Source: Tubiluchus corallicola (taxonomy: Eukaryota > Priapulida > Priapulimorpha > Priapulimorphida > Tubiluchidae). Taken from it: a stretch of DNA of 64,000 bases. This document shows positions 28,291 to 41,750 of this stretch, one piece after another (positions within the stretch are counted from its first letter, which is position 1; every line of letters starts with the position of its first letter). The position numbers and the translations under genes are program-made. The stretch is from the NCBI GenBank assembly GCA_030141605.1, contig JAQGDQ010000050.1:447971-511970 (forward strand). Reading direction: 5' to 3'. The notes below the pieces were generated by a model that saw only the letters and a program-made list of their open reading frames with translations, was not told the DNA's origin and ran no database searches.

Positions 28291-28913
28291 GTAGCTTTCT
28301 TCTCTAATGTAAATGATGCACTTCTAGTGTGTATACATTTCACCGCCTGCAAGGCTTTTTTGAACATTACTACATCATCTGATATAGTAAAATCATCATC
28401 TATCATCTGACATAGTAAAAGAAGTGTTCACCCGAAACAGATTCCAATTTTTCTGCCCTTGTTTTTACCGTGAGCTCCAGGACCAATTGTTTCTACACAC
28501 AGTTCTGAAAAGCATCTACTCTGGATTAGACGAAATTGAGTACTTTAATTTAATTTGTACCCTGGACTTCTCAAAAATTACTGAATCACTAAATAATTGC
28601 TGTGTAAATCGAATTATGGCACCGCTTACCATGACTTTCCTTAATGAAAGCGTTCTATACAGATCAATTATGTACGTAACGCGCAAACTGCTTGTTTAGG
28701 TTCGGCTGGTAATTCACTTACGTGGCAACAGGTTATTTAGGACAAGGTAATTTTCAAAGAAGTCTTCAATGCGGAGAAGTTTTGCAGAGAAAGAAATGTG
28801 TAGCCAGTTCCTTGTCGATTCATAAGGTATATTTAGACTACTTCTTCGCCAATTCCGTAACATAGGTTTGCATTTGTAGCTTGTACAAATTATAACACAA
28901 TCGAACATTACAA

Positions 28914-28940
28914 ATCACACACACACACACACACACACAT
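28914..28940. repeat. (CA)n microsatellite
   Basis: Short uninterrupted CA array. Confidence 0.9.
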
Positions 28941-31189
28941 AGTTTAGAATCCAACGCATGAGACACATTGAGCGACAACGATCATATGCAATAGACATAG
29001 TTACAAATTATAATCCAACACTACATACATACATAATAAAAGATAACGAACATATTTTAGTACATAGTAACAAAAATTTACACACATTATACACAATGAA
29101 AAACAGCGAGTACAATTATAATAAACATAATTACCAATTCTAATGCAGATTCATTAATCATAAAAAAACAGAACAGCGTATAGAAAACGCGACTAGAGTT
29201 GTAAAATTACATCACCAACAGACTATTTATATACGGGCGAAAGACGAGTCATTCGAGATAAGATTTGCAAAAGCATTTATAGCATTGTTATCCCGGCTAG
29301 AGCATTGCAAGTTAATGTGATATCAAGAAAGTGAGTAATAAAGTGGTTCTTGCTTAAATGATATGCATTTTAGTATAAATTTAAAAAATTATCACATTTA
29401 AATGCAGCACAATAATGAAAGTGTGCACGTAACCTGTAAGCAAGCTTCCAAAAAAAAATTGAAATCAAATCTTAAAGTAGTTTGGTAGATATCCAGATGC
29501 GAATTAAGAAAATAAAAACCCTATCTCATCTTTCAAAGCTGGTTCACTGTATCGCCATGGTTGGTAGCACGTTCGCTACTTTGCTTGTAATCTGTCCCAT
29601 GCAGTAAAATGAGCGTCCTTAAAGAAAAGGCCAGGCCTTCTGGGAAGTTAGGCTTATTTGAATATTCGCAAAAAATGTTAAAAGGGTTTAGCAATAAAAC
29701 TGCAATAAGCGCCTCGTGTAATTAGTAAAATCAATTTAAAGTCGCGATCAATTCATGCTTGGGCACTCACATTTTGAACGCCCATTCTTCTTCCAATGAC
29801 GTTATTCGTCTTGAAGAAAAGTAGCTCACTGTCAATCTTCATCAAAAGTATAATAATTTTTTACGAAAACATTAGATAGCTGATTTTGTAACATTTTGTG
29901 TGAACATTAGGTAAGCTGCATACGTTTGAAGTAGTTTAAGCAGCGCGCGTACACGGAAAGCCACGGTGCGCTTACGAAAAGTCATGAATCCCCCCCCCCA
30001 GTTACGTCATTATTTTCAAACGAAATGCGGCAACCATCATGCCTGAACATTTGCATTCAGAGGTAGTATGCTTTACGTTCATGCGTTATAGAATGTTTTT
30101 TTTGCAAATTTCTTTTTTATATTTTTCTAAGTTTAAGTAGTAACTGTAAAATAAACTCAACAAACTGAGCGACTAGTTCCTTCCTTTAAGGTTCACTTTG
30201 AAACCCAAATAAAATATTGCATTTCATGTGAATGAATGTAGGCAGTGTGGTGTTGCGTCGCAACAAAAAGCTATAGTTTATTTATTTATAATGCCTATGT
30301 TGAAATGCGCAATGCATCATTCGATAACGCATCATAACAATATACGAAATATGAGTATTACAAGCAATAATCAGAGACAGGTAAAACCTTAATTTAAAAA
30401 ATTCAAAGTAAAATCACCTGAGTCAGCGAAAAAACAAATAAAGATTTCCGAAAGATATCCGATAAAAGAAAATAGATAATACAGGGTATTTTCGAATTTG
30501 CATGACATCTATTGGCACATCATTTCGCAGCCTTACCCTGCAACATATAACTACGATTGTTTGTTATACAAAGAACGTAGTAAATATTGAAAAAATGTTG
30601 TTATTATCATATGCTATTGTACTTCTGAGATTAACCAATAAAACGCGTCATCATTAGTGTTACTGAGTGATTGTATAGATGATTATGTAGATATAAGTGA
30701 TTAGATGATTACCTTATTTACCTTAAACCAACATGTCTGCAAAAACCGATATTAAATAATATCTATATGCCTTTGTATGAAGATGACTATGTGGTACTAG
30801 CAACTAGCCAAGTTGCTTAACTTATAAAATAGGATAGATAACAAGCTACTATAATGGAAACAAAAAATCATTTATATGTGCATAGTAAAAATATCGAGTG
30901 TCACTCTTTCTGGCACGCGATTAATTAATCCTCATCCTATCAAATTCTGTACAGAGCATGCTGTTATTGTTATTGAGATGTGTTTCTTTTAACACTTCAA
31001 CAGATCTTTTATAAAATTGACACAAGAATTGAGAAATCTGTCCGCAAGACAGGCAAACACAGCAGTAATTGAGCAAAAAAAATTAGATGCTGCTGTACCA
31101 GTGGTTTGTCAGCACCACTTCCAAGCATGAATGAATATAATGCAGTTCAAATCATAAACACAACACCATTGCTGAGGAACTACATTGCT

Positions 31190-31450
31190 GAGCAAATTAC
31201 AAATCATGCATAATAGAGTTGCACGAAATATTTTAAAACGTGACCCACGCAAACACATTTTCACCATACACAGAGAACTAAACTGGTTACCACTGGAATC
31301 CGACTGCAAATGCATATGACATGCTTTATGTACAAAATAAATTCTTTAAATCAACACTTTTTTGAATATTCGCATTAGTATCGAACCAGATCAGCCACAG
31401 GGAATGAATTACAAATGCCGAACATAAACTGGACGAGCATATCGTAACGT
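31190..31450 (+). pseudogene. Non-LTR reverse transcriptase C-terminal fragment (CR1/L2/jockey-like)
   Basis: One frame from 31194 reads 'KLQIMHNRVARNILKRDPRK', then 'RELNWLPLES' and a TGA (31317-31319). The next frame continues 'CFMYKINSLNQHFFEY', a stop, then 'TRSATGNELQMPNINW'. This order (LQ..NRaaR, LnWLP, MYKin, RSA...LQ.P) is the conserved post-RT region of non-LTR ORF2 proteins. At least two stops and a frameshift. No 5' RT core or element end is found nearby, so it is a short relic. Confidence 0.7.
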
Positions 31451-34400
31451 GTGGCAAACACGTCTAAAGTCTGTCCACACTGCTCAGTTCGGACATCTCT
31501 AACGAGATTAATTGAGATGTTTTGATTTATACTATTGTGGAACGTTCTCAAATGATATAAACAGAGTAGAAACGGCTTGTTAATGTGGTCAATGGAATAC
31601 GGAACTTAATCTAGACTTGTATTAGTGAGACTCCCAGCAAGTTGGCAGACGAAGTCAAGCAAGCTAGACTCACGAGGAAGTTGTAGCTACCATGTCAGTG
31701 GTGAGGCGAAGAGGAGGCGATCCGTGAGGTAAGCTGCCAGCGGCTGTCGGAACTTGGTGGAATCGAAAGACGGATGATATGGTATGAATCGATAACGCAT
31801 GGAATGGAATGTTGCACATACGTTTACAAAGTCTTGTGATGAAACCATTGTCGTGGAAAGGAAATGGAATGGTGACGCAGTTAACACCAGCACTGAGCTA
31901 GTACGAAACTGCGCACAGATACATAGAGAAATTAGTACTAACATTTATGACTGTAACTCAGTGTGACGTCTCACACATTTATTATTGTATTTCAACATGT
32001 CGTCTAGCATTGTACAATTGTTGTAAATAAGTAACTCATCATGATGTTTTAATCATTCGTTCTTTACTTTTATTTATCATTAGCTAGGAACTACAGTGAA
32101 GGTCGACAAAACACTAATAATATGCTTTTCGTGAACTTCCATTAGATTAAAAAAACCTTCAGTCTAACAGCCTAAAAACTCCCATTCTTTAAAAGCAAAC
32201 AAAAAATAACCAGAACCTTTTACAAGTTCGTGACAGCACTGCTTCATTTGTTTCCTTTATGTCTAAAAACAACTACGTGTGGTCCAATTGGATCCCTGTC
32301 TACAGGATATGATAAAAGCTCAACTTGTACTATTGGTCGAGGGATTCATTGAACTTGAGGCTATGGAACAAAAGTCTAGCTCCGCCATACTGCTGTGAAA
32401 TTTGTTCTACTATAACTCGCTCGGAGGTTTAGGTTTAGGCAAATATTAGTCTAAAAAGAATTTTGGTCATTTTCGCACTTTTTTCCTTCGTATTTAATGT
32501 AAGCACGGCCGCTTTAAAACTTAAGGATGATCAGTTCCAACTCATTTGACATTAACATTGCCGAAACAATGAACGACTGTTGACGCATGGCTCATGTGCT
32601 TCTTTTCGCTGCTTCAAAACTTGCGAGTTTACGAGCTCTTTGAGAAAATTTTGTTTGAAGGCATTATCTATTTACGATTGGAAGAAGAATAGATAAGGAT
32701 TTATTGTCAAGCCTCACCTCAAACGAATATTCAATGTCGGACTGAAAACACGGACAACAAGTGATTTCGCGCAGAAAATAACAACAAAAAAGCATGTTAA
32801 GCGACGCTGCGTGCTTAAACGTTAGATTTCGGCCACGCGATGTGAAAAATTGCTCACGACAGCAGTTAATTGGAGTTCTTCTGTTTAACGTATTCTCTCA
32901 ACTAAGATCAGAACACAATTCAAGGCCTAGAAAGCGAACTCATCAGAAGACATGATCATATGTGTAATGTAAGACACTTCTAATCCAGTTTCCAATGGAA
33001 AACTGTGGTAAGTATTACACAGACTGGTGTATCATTGGCATAGTTACCAAAGTTGACATCATGCAGAAAACTGCCCTATATAAACAAATTGCAATCTGAT
33101 GCAGCAGCTACTCATGCTATATGTGCCATGGATGAAAGCTTTGGATGCTTTAAGGACTAGTAATCTAGCCTCGCTTACGCGCTCACTAAACGTTATTAAT
33201 ATGCACGGAGCACATCAGCAGTGGGGCGTGAAGAGGGACAGCACGTGAACTAGTAAATGTTCATTTTGTCTGGCTTCAGAGATTTCACTGATGATTGCTA
33301 GGAGACCAACAAGGCCGCAATTCAATGACTCTGATTTCTCACAATTGCCTTTATACACACGAATAACTGAAGTTAGTTTCCACGAATACGGAAAACATAC
33401 GATAGTGATTCAGAAAATAAATGGTCTTTTCACGACTGAAAACAGTTGTCGAGAACAAGGCTAAATTCTGCACAATGCTCTCAGCACCGTAACGAGAACA
33501 AGACTAAAATCTAATATCATGTCGAAAACTTGAATTTAATTTTTGGTTCGTTTGTTTGTTTTCTGCTCACATAAGAAAGGAGAAACGTTGTATCACGCTA
33601 AATATTGTTTTCGAAAAGGTTTATCATTAATATCTGTTGTCCAATTTGGTGATTACTGTATATAGTGAATTAAACGAAGAAACAATAAATTAAAACATCA
33701 TGGTGTACTTATTTACAATTCCACTCAGCAGAAAATACAATTCATAATAACAATCTGGTGAAATATTACAAAGTAAAGTAGGGATATTAGCAGACATCAC
33801 AGCAATAACAGTTTACAATTTCAATATATCATTTTGGGAAACCTTATATTCCTTATAACGGGGACAGACTATACACCTTTCGTGTAGTGCACTTATTTGT
33901 GGGGAAAAACTATATCCCTTATAGCATTTGGGAAGAAACCTGTACGGTCTACTTTACGGCAAATGAGGTTTCTCCCAATCTCTTAATTTCTGCCTCGGAC
34001 TTATTCAGGCCTTATTCATTCAACACATTAAGTAGCTAATGAGGTGCTAAGTCAAGTTTTCTATTTACATACTTGTGCAATAGAACTATAGAAGTGATTG
34101 TGTACATACTTTCTTAGGTACTTTCTACAGTTATTTACATAAGGGAAATAGTAATTTGCTACTTCATAAATGTATGTCCGACAACAGTGTGTGGAACTTC
34201 GTCATGTCCAGAAGCTTTCCTTAACTTTAAGCAATTGTACAGTATGATACAAGCAATTTTTCTAGCATATACATATGCCAGTATATGGGGTTAGGGGGAT
34301 GGTGCAGAAATATCGGAGGGTGGCGTTCATCCTTAATTTCTCTCTAAAGCAATCAGTGTAGTTCAGCTTTGTCAAGCGAGGAAGAAAGAACGTAGGATGT

Positions 34401-34519
34401 GACTGAATAAACAAGGGGTAGTATAGTTACTGCAAATGAAAACTTTGACTACGCTCTAGAAATCATACGAACACAAGCGTTGGTTGAAAATTAAGTAATA
34501 ATTAATGAACAAAAGCCGT

Positions 34520-34893
34520 TTACGTTCCTAAGCCGGATTTAGAAAGTATGACCAAAAGCCCGTCTAGATATATGCCGAATATTAGAGGTGAAATCACTGC
34601 CCGTTGCCGTACTCCATTGGTGACAGTGACGTGCCTAGAGAGCACATTATTCCAGGATAGAGTTATCCTTTGATTGGTATAATTATTTAGAAGCAGGCTT
34701 ATTATTTTTGCCGGTTTACTACGGGCCAAAAGTAAGCTGAATAGTTTGCAATGGTGACTTTGTCGAAAGCTTTCGACGCAACAAGCAGGTTGCACTACAT
34801 AATGAAATTATTGTTTAGTACTTTGTCGTTTCTTTCAAAATCATGATACACATACTTGCAGACGCCAAATTTTTTAAACCTAAATTGCTGATC
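34520..34893 (-). pseudogene. Non-LTR reverse transcriptase core fragment
   Basis: Minus-strand frames give 'NLASASMCIMILKETTKY', then 'ASKAFDKV' (RT motif A), a frameshift near 34760, then 'LFSLLLARSKPAKIISLL' and 'NGVRQRAVISPLIFGIYLDG' (motif B region), ending at 'LSKSGLGT' before the catalytic YADD box. Truncated at both ends. Wording is unlike the other RT relics in the window, so it is a separate lineage. Clade not assigned. Confidence 0.75.
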
Positions 34894-35084
34894 TGACATG
34901 TATAATAAATTTCGTATTTTTGTATTTTCAGCCAGTCGATGAATACGAAAGAGCTGTCCCCACGGTAGTTATTGCTGTCACGTCATAAGTCGCCATGATT
35001 ATCTTTACGAATTTGCGTTATAATACGAGAATAATAATAAAGTGTCAGATACAACATTGTAGGTAATACTTACATTAATCAAAC

Positions 35085-35410
35085 TAGCGAGACTGCACAG
35101 ACTAGCGAGTTTTCTCACCAAGTAACTCGTGAGTGTGTTCAGACTAAAGAACACAACTCGCTACGAGTTATTCTCCGACAGTAAGTGCGATCTGACAATA
35201 ACTTCTCTATTGGCTGTGAGAAGTGCCGAGGGTAGCACGCCGAGGTTTTCACACTAGACAGTAAATCAACTCACAGCAACTCACAGCAACTTTAGCAGAG
35301 TTTACAATTTCTTGCCGACAGTGACTCGCAAAGCAGTTCACACTTGTCAGTTTACTGTCAGAGAGAAAACATCAGAAAGAAAACTCGCTAGTCTGAACGG
35401 TGTAGTGATA
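35085..35410. mobile_element. MITE-like element with perfect 18-bp terminal inverted repeats
   Basis: 'cagactagcgagttttct' at 35098-35115 is repeated exactly, inverted, at 35378-35395. Between them are shorter inverted or direct motifs around 'actcg', 'gacagtaa' and 'ctcacagcaa'. No ORF, so any transposase is supplied elsewhere. I could not identify a target-site duplication. The 5'-CAG end is shared by several DNA-transposon groups, so superfamily is open. Confidence 0.65.
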
Positions 35411-38400
35411 CCTGTTACTGCTGTAGTTGCTGTCACTACCAGAGATGCTGTTTGGCAAGTTCTTGTTGTTAATGGTTATCAAAAATTATGAAAAATATTA
35501 TTTTTGTTAATGCCATGCTCGATGAAATCCCCCTCTCAAATTAAAAAAAGAAATATTTAGAGCATATAATTACCGACGGCAATACTGATGTGAAGACATA
35601 TTATATCAAGGCTCTTGGTTTCTGTGTTCATCAAACAAATTTATTCTGATGTTCCAAATGTTCATTGCATATTTTTCGGGAATATTTTGCAAATTTCTAC
35701 GGTATAGCCACCTAGTGTTTTTATAATTTGTACAATGTTCACAAATTAAAAGTTTCTTACAACATGTCCTTTCGCCAACTGTTCAACAAGCCATATACAT
35801 ACTTAAAGGTCCAGAAGCCTATATTTGGAACATAATATTGTCTATTTTACTGAACTACGCAAAAAAGCTACTATTCTTTTGCTTTAGATGTAGATTTGCA
35901 AACAGTGACAACTGTATTATCAAACAAATTGCAAGTAGTGATGCAAACCTGAACTCGCCTACTCGACATACAATCATTACTATTGTTTATGTATACATCC
36001 TTGTGTAAATTTTTACGTCTGCGCCGTTTTAGCACCTTTCAATTGTTTAATTACTTTTTTATTTTATATTTTATAACACGTATTTTAATTTTAATTTTTC
36101 ATATCACTTAATTATTTTAGTTTAATTTGTGTATGCCTTCTTCGTATGATATTTATTGTTGCGAACGACTCCATTCATTTTCACACTTCACTTCCACCAT
36201 TGTGATGGTTCGACCCATTCCGAGGGAAAAGCGAACAAGACAAGTTTCACGAACGAGTTATTTCCACAAATCTCTGTCTGCTTTTACGCAGCTGATCTGC
36301 ACTACAACACAGATCTGTAGAAAGTTTTTCATCCTGGCATTGAACCCGAACCACTTGACATCCGAAATAAGAGAGAACAAACCGATCAGGGGTAAGACCA
36401 GTCAGACCCCTTGGCGGCGAGGACCTAGCATTGTTGCAATATGTTTTTATGGGCTGCGTACTATAAGAATTAAATAAACAAAAATAATGCTGCTGCTCTG
36501 TGGCTTTGCATATTACTACAGCTATTAGTTTTCTGTTTAGTGGGTTTAATAGAACATTCTAAGCCGTGGTTATTATGAAGAAGTGAATAATTTAGTACAG
36601 GAGATATTTTATATTATATCGATTAGAAACTAAAATGACTTGAGGCAAAATCTCTCCCTAATTATACATATTGTACGAAGATTCGCTGCGGACGTGGGAT
36701 ACAGATTACTACTGAATCATCCAGATAATGTTATTCAGTGGAAGAAGCCTAGCAAGAGTGACTTCATAACGCAATTGATTCTTTAGTCTATCACTCTCAG
36801 CATGCACATTTAGAATGAAACCTAATTCGTGGTTTATGAGAAGCTTCGGTACTAATAGTATGCCGCAATGGACTCACTAGAATAGAAGGCGCAGGGCATC
36901 GTCTTGTCTTCAAATTACATGGCAGCAGAACATGAACATTTCTTTCTTAATTACCGGCTAGCTAAAACAGCATGCACATCTGACACTAACTGCTCATTAT
37001 TCATTCTAACCAGCTGCTTTTTGCGACAACTCTCTGGCATTTAGTATAACGTGTGATTTTTCAAGCAGAATAAAACAGCAGGCCTATTAAAATAGCGACG
37101 CAAACACGAGTTTCTCTTTTAATAAGGCAATTTAGGTTTGATGATGCAGAAGGTGTCCAATTTCAAACGTTCGGAAAGCCAGCAATAACCTTTTTAATAA
37201 GTATCCAAGAAAGGTTGAAATTCGACCACCACTTTGGGCGCCACCTACTCCCCTTTCCAGTGCGCATGCCACGGCGTCACGTAAAGCATTATTATCAGTC
37301 ACCTAACATCGTTTTGAGACCCGCCACCCTTAGTAGATTACCTTAGCTAGGCTGGCAATACGGTATCGTACCGTAATTCCGTGCCACGTTCATGTAGCAT
37401 CTACTATAATAATAGAATAATATAATTACAGAAAAACGTTGTACACCCTTCAGCATCAAGTAACAATCTGTCTGAATCTACTATAATCTGCAGTAAGCTG
37501 AATAACCTTACCTGCAGGTAACACATTCGCCTATACAAAAGAATTGTAGCTGCTATAGTCATTAAATACTTTGACCACACCTGTTAATGTGTTAGGTCGG
37601 TACGTCCCGAATTTCTTTTGTCGTCAAAGCAAACGTTTAACTCATGTGATATGCAATGATTAAATCGCTACTGTTTTGCACAGATCGGCAGAGTTCTAAG
37701 CATTCCTCATTAACGACATACATTCTTGCTTCAACAGAATCTGTATGGCTTGAAATGTGCAGTAAATTACTATACAATAGCTAGAAATAGCAGTTAAAAC
37801 AACGGGGTTACTTGAATTGGTGTCAAGCCTGGGAAGCAATCTTTAAACAAATATAAACGTGCTTTACGGGAAATGACAACTCCAGCTTCAAAACAACTTG
37901 TAGTTTGCAGTTTGCACTCAAAAAAAGCCAATTTAGCGGTCGGTTTTGTTTGCCTGTGCTCTGTGTTAATTAAGGGAGAACAGCAAGTCCCTCACCTGAG
38001 CAAAATAAATCGCCACACTGAGTTGCTGACCGATAGAAACGTTACAAGAAACTGGGGATAAATGGTACGGAAAAGGTAGGAAAAATGTACGAAAAAAATG
38101 TCGTAATTTCGTACCGTACTGCCAGCCTTGGCGTTATGCTACGACAGCTAGCAAATCTGTCCGATTCAATTTCAACACTCATAAGAACCTTACTTAGATT
38201 CCCAAATAACTGCCTTATTTATAACGGATAGAATAACAACTATGTTATTAATTATTTATTAAATTTATTAAATTTTGATGCAAAATTGGGAAGATGGAAA
38301 GTGGAAGCAGATTTCACATTTCCAGTGTTTCAAGTTTGATTATAATCTTGACATTAAGATTATAATAATAACTATGGTAAGATAATTAACGACAAAATAG

Positions 38401-39387
38401 GTGCAATTCAGCAACTCAGGCTATGCAAAAAATAATGAAAATAGACAAACGGACTTCAAACCAACAAATATGAAATTTATTGCTTGGTATGTTACTGTGT
38501 ATTTCTCAGAAGCCTTTTAAATGCCAAAATGTTGCAACACATGAATCTACGTACAAGACGTCATTATCTAAAGAGAAAACCAATGTTTTCAAGTGGAATG
38601 GAATATAAATTTTATATCTTTATAGTGCAATTTACCAGCTTTCAGTTGAACACGCTTAAGTTTTGAATCGTCTATATTTAGTGCATTGATGTGTTCAGTG
38701 AATAAGTTACACTCTTCAAATATTCACTGTCCGACCTTTTTAGTCAGAAATAACGCTTGTACCAAGAATTTGCCGCGTAATTACAATAGCATAAGAAACC
38801 CGACTAGGATGCCAGCCGAAGAGAAACAAATATCTTCATAGGGGAAAACCAGTTTTAAGACTGTTTCTTGTTAGAATGAATCCGAGTGCACTGATAAGCC
38901 AAGGTAGAACAGATATGGTCACGTAACTGAAACATACTTGGGCCAGTTTCAATACGATCTAAGGTCAATAGTAATACGCAAAATCATCAGAAAGATAATG
39001 TAGCCGGCAAGCTGCAATGTATACAAATTCATGGTAAAAGTACTAAACCATTTGTTATTTCCTGCTATTCTAACAAAACTGGAAGTGAAAATTTGCGACA
39101 AAAGAGACTTGCCAGATATACTGACAAATTGTGAAAATGCCACTAATAACCTGCCATTTTACACGAACGAATAACGGAATCCACGTTATCATTATACTTT
39201 GAAACGATGGAAAAAATTTTGGTGTTACAAAGCTAAACTATTAACAAAAACAATGCCCACGACCAAAATTACTTTAATGGTTCATGTATTATAATAGCAA
39301 CAATATGATCATGACGAAGACAACTACATTTGGGATATTGTGTTACCTTTTTATTGCGTTAAATGTCACATTTCAAAGTTTGCTTAC

Positions 39388-39476
39388 CTTGTAGGAATGT
39401 TTTCAATCATTTGTAACGCCCTTTTGAGCTTATGAATACTGAATTCTGCCGTCTGCTGACCACTGATATCACCGAT
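39388..39476 (-). CDS. GPSM2: LGN-like TPR protein, last TPR-region exon found
   Basis: Acceptor 'atttttacag' and donor 'caag|gtaagc'. The exon enters in phase 0 and codes for 29 residues beginning 'IGDISGQQTAEFSIHKLKRA', then ends in phase 2. In the LGN/GPSM family this corresponds to the capping helix after the final TPR ('GDxxGExTAxxNLxxL'). The motif is recognisable but diverged. The preceding exon ends '..HQEISTQ', which gives a normal TPR helix-B to helix-A junction. The next exon downstream is uncertain. Confidence 0.8.
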
Positions 39477-41646
39477 CTGTAAAAATATTCAGTCGTTAAA
39501 ATTGGTGATGGTGATATTGATGGTGGTGCCGGCAATTACTGTAATGGTGATTATGAAGGTGGTAGTAAATCTAGTATTATCATATGCAGTCAAAGCAATG
39601 TACCCGAAGGGACTGTTTCGCTCTGCGAGATTATTGAAACGAGATGTAAGTGAGGTAATGAGTAAGATGATTCTTAGGCTAATTTGATTCTGTTAGTACT
39701 TAATATCGTTGAACCGACAAAAATGGTACAAATAATTAATGTGGTAACTGGGACGACTTACACAAATCGAAACTTTCTAGCTCCTAATCGAATTTTTCAA
39801 CTCCAAAACCGAATCGAACAGATTCACTGCCGATAGATTTCATATCAATAATATGCAGTGTCTTGCGACAGATATTGATTAATCAGCTTATATCAACTAA
39901 GCTTCAATTATAACCTATTTAAGTAATAACCAGAAAACAAGTTGTTGCTGCACTGACTACGTCCTAATTGGGCAGGTAGAATTGGGGAAGGGGATCGATA
40001 TCGGATATTGTCTTACTTTGCGTTGTTGTTGATCGTGAGGCCAGAGTTTATGACCGTGAAACTTGAACAAATTAGAAAATTTTGATTAATTTTTTATCTT
40101 GAACTACTTTGACTAAAGCAAGAATAATACATTGTTAATGAAATTCAATCTAATTAGAAAATGCTACAGAAACCGCTATATTCTCTCCTTATACGAACGT
40201 TTTAACAAAGAACTATCTAAACAGATTCGTTAGTTAATAAATTCTGTGAAAAAAATCGAGAGGCTTAAAAACACGTTTCGCAACAGAACTGTACCAAATC
40301 GATCATCGCTATTTGCAGGTATAAAAGTATCAGTGGTTTTATTCGTGGCAGCAGACGAAATGTGTCCCAGACAAATGTGACCCATGCAAACGTGCTACTC
40401 ATTATCAACTTTGAGATAGATGGTCCCATTACTATTGCTTTCTAAAAGTTGAAAATCTATTTCTTACCAAAACCAAGGCGTCATGACAGTGCAATACATG
40501 AGTACAATAAGTGCGACGAAGCGTAGCTCAAAGAAAACAGATTGGCATATCCACTGAAAAAGACGTTCAACAACAATCCATTCTCATTTTTCCTAAAATT
40601 GACGCGTGCATCAGGTTTTTCTTACATCCCATGCTGGTTGCGCTTAAAAGTAGAAATGATGAAAAGAGGGGAAAAGCTTGCAACATTTGGCACTGCATAG
40701 GGGCCCAGTAGGGAAATATAAACAAGAAGCATGCTGCAAACACGTGGTCCTCATGAAAACTGCGATAAAGATCCCCATTAACACGATACGGTCCTTTTCC
40801 AGAGATCGTGCTTCCTGGTGTATGCAAGTTGCTCAAGGACAAACATTATGAATACACGTCATTCAGTAGCAGGCAAAATTGGCAGCCATACTTATATATA
40901 TATTCAGTGAGTATGTAGTGCATTATTTACTGAGACTTTTACATTGGCGGTTTTGTTAGGGTCTGGTTTAATCAATAAAAACTAGTGATTGAAGCCAGTG
41001 CTGCTAATACGCCAAGCGGCTCAAACACTAATAATTATTGCAGAGTACATTGCGCCATCTATGCCTCGGTTTTGACGTTAACGATTTAAACCTTAGTAAA
41101 GCACAATGAACTTATTTTTATTCTTTAATATTATCATAATGTACCTATAATTTAGTCACTTTAACACAGAAAATGCAAACAAGTTTCTTCACCCACCGCT
41201 GTTGGCGTTTTTGTTTTCATTGTGATTATCAGTATTGTGCAGCAGTATGTCATTATAGCTGATAAAGAACTAGATGTTAAATGCATTAGCTACATCAGAT
41301 TGAATTATATATACGTGTACTATCATTTTTAACTTGACGCATACAAAGCAGTATTTATTGAATTGATATACAAGTTTACACAACTGTACGATTTTATACC
41401 AGAAGTTAGCTTCATTCTTGCACCGTGTTTTAGAGGTACATTTATAATTACTAGCGGAATTCGTCCTAACAACATGTTTTTAAAAGGAAAAAGTTAAAAC
41501 AACTATAATAAAGAAGAAATGAAAGAAATTAAAACGACTTTTGGGTTCGTGACGTGGGTGTACGGAATGAAAACGTTAATTAGACAAATAAAATTGTTGT
41601 TTCGCCATTTTTATGCATTCTTGTTATAATCAGATCAAAAACAGAC
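39477..41646 (-). other. Intron of the LGN-like gene (2170 bp)
   Basis: GT..AG borders on the minus strand. AT-rich, no mobile element recognised. Confidence 0.7.
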
Positions 41647-41750
41647 CTGAGTAGATATTTCTTGATGCATTATAGCGTATTTGAGTGCCATCTTGTGGTC
41701 GCCAAGTGCACTATAAGCAGTACTGAGACTCCAGCTAGCTCTTCCAGCAC
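41647..41750 (-). CDS. GPSM2: LGN-like TPR protein, exon with TPR 'GRASWSL'
   Basis: Acceptor 'catatttgcag', donor 'ctcag|gtctgt'. Two first bases complete the Gly codon split at the 44781 donor. The 34 residues include 'AGRASWSLSTAYSALGDHKM' and end 'HQEISTQ'. The family motif is GxARACWSLGNAYxALGxxxxAxxxxxxH; here the usual 'LGN' is 'LST'. The plus-strand ORF 41662-41916 is the antisense shadow of this exon. Phases match on both sides, which is strong evidence for a real coding exon. Confidence 0.85.

Noticed and set aside
31600-32050. Possible solo LTR around 'gtgtgacgtctcacac'
   Set aside because: No paired TG..CA ends, target duplication or second copy seen.
36127-36477. Plus-strand 116-residue ORF with 'RTSYFHKSL' resembling the tail of a non-LTR ORF2
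   Set aside because: Only a few positions agree, and no adjoining RT sequence was found.
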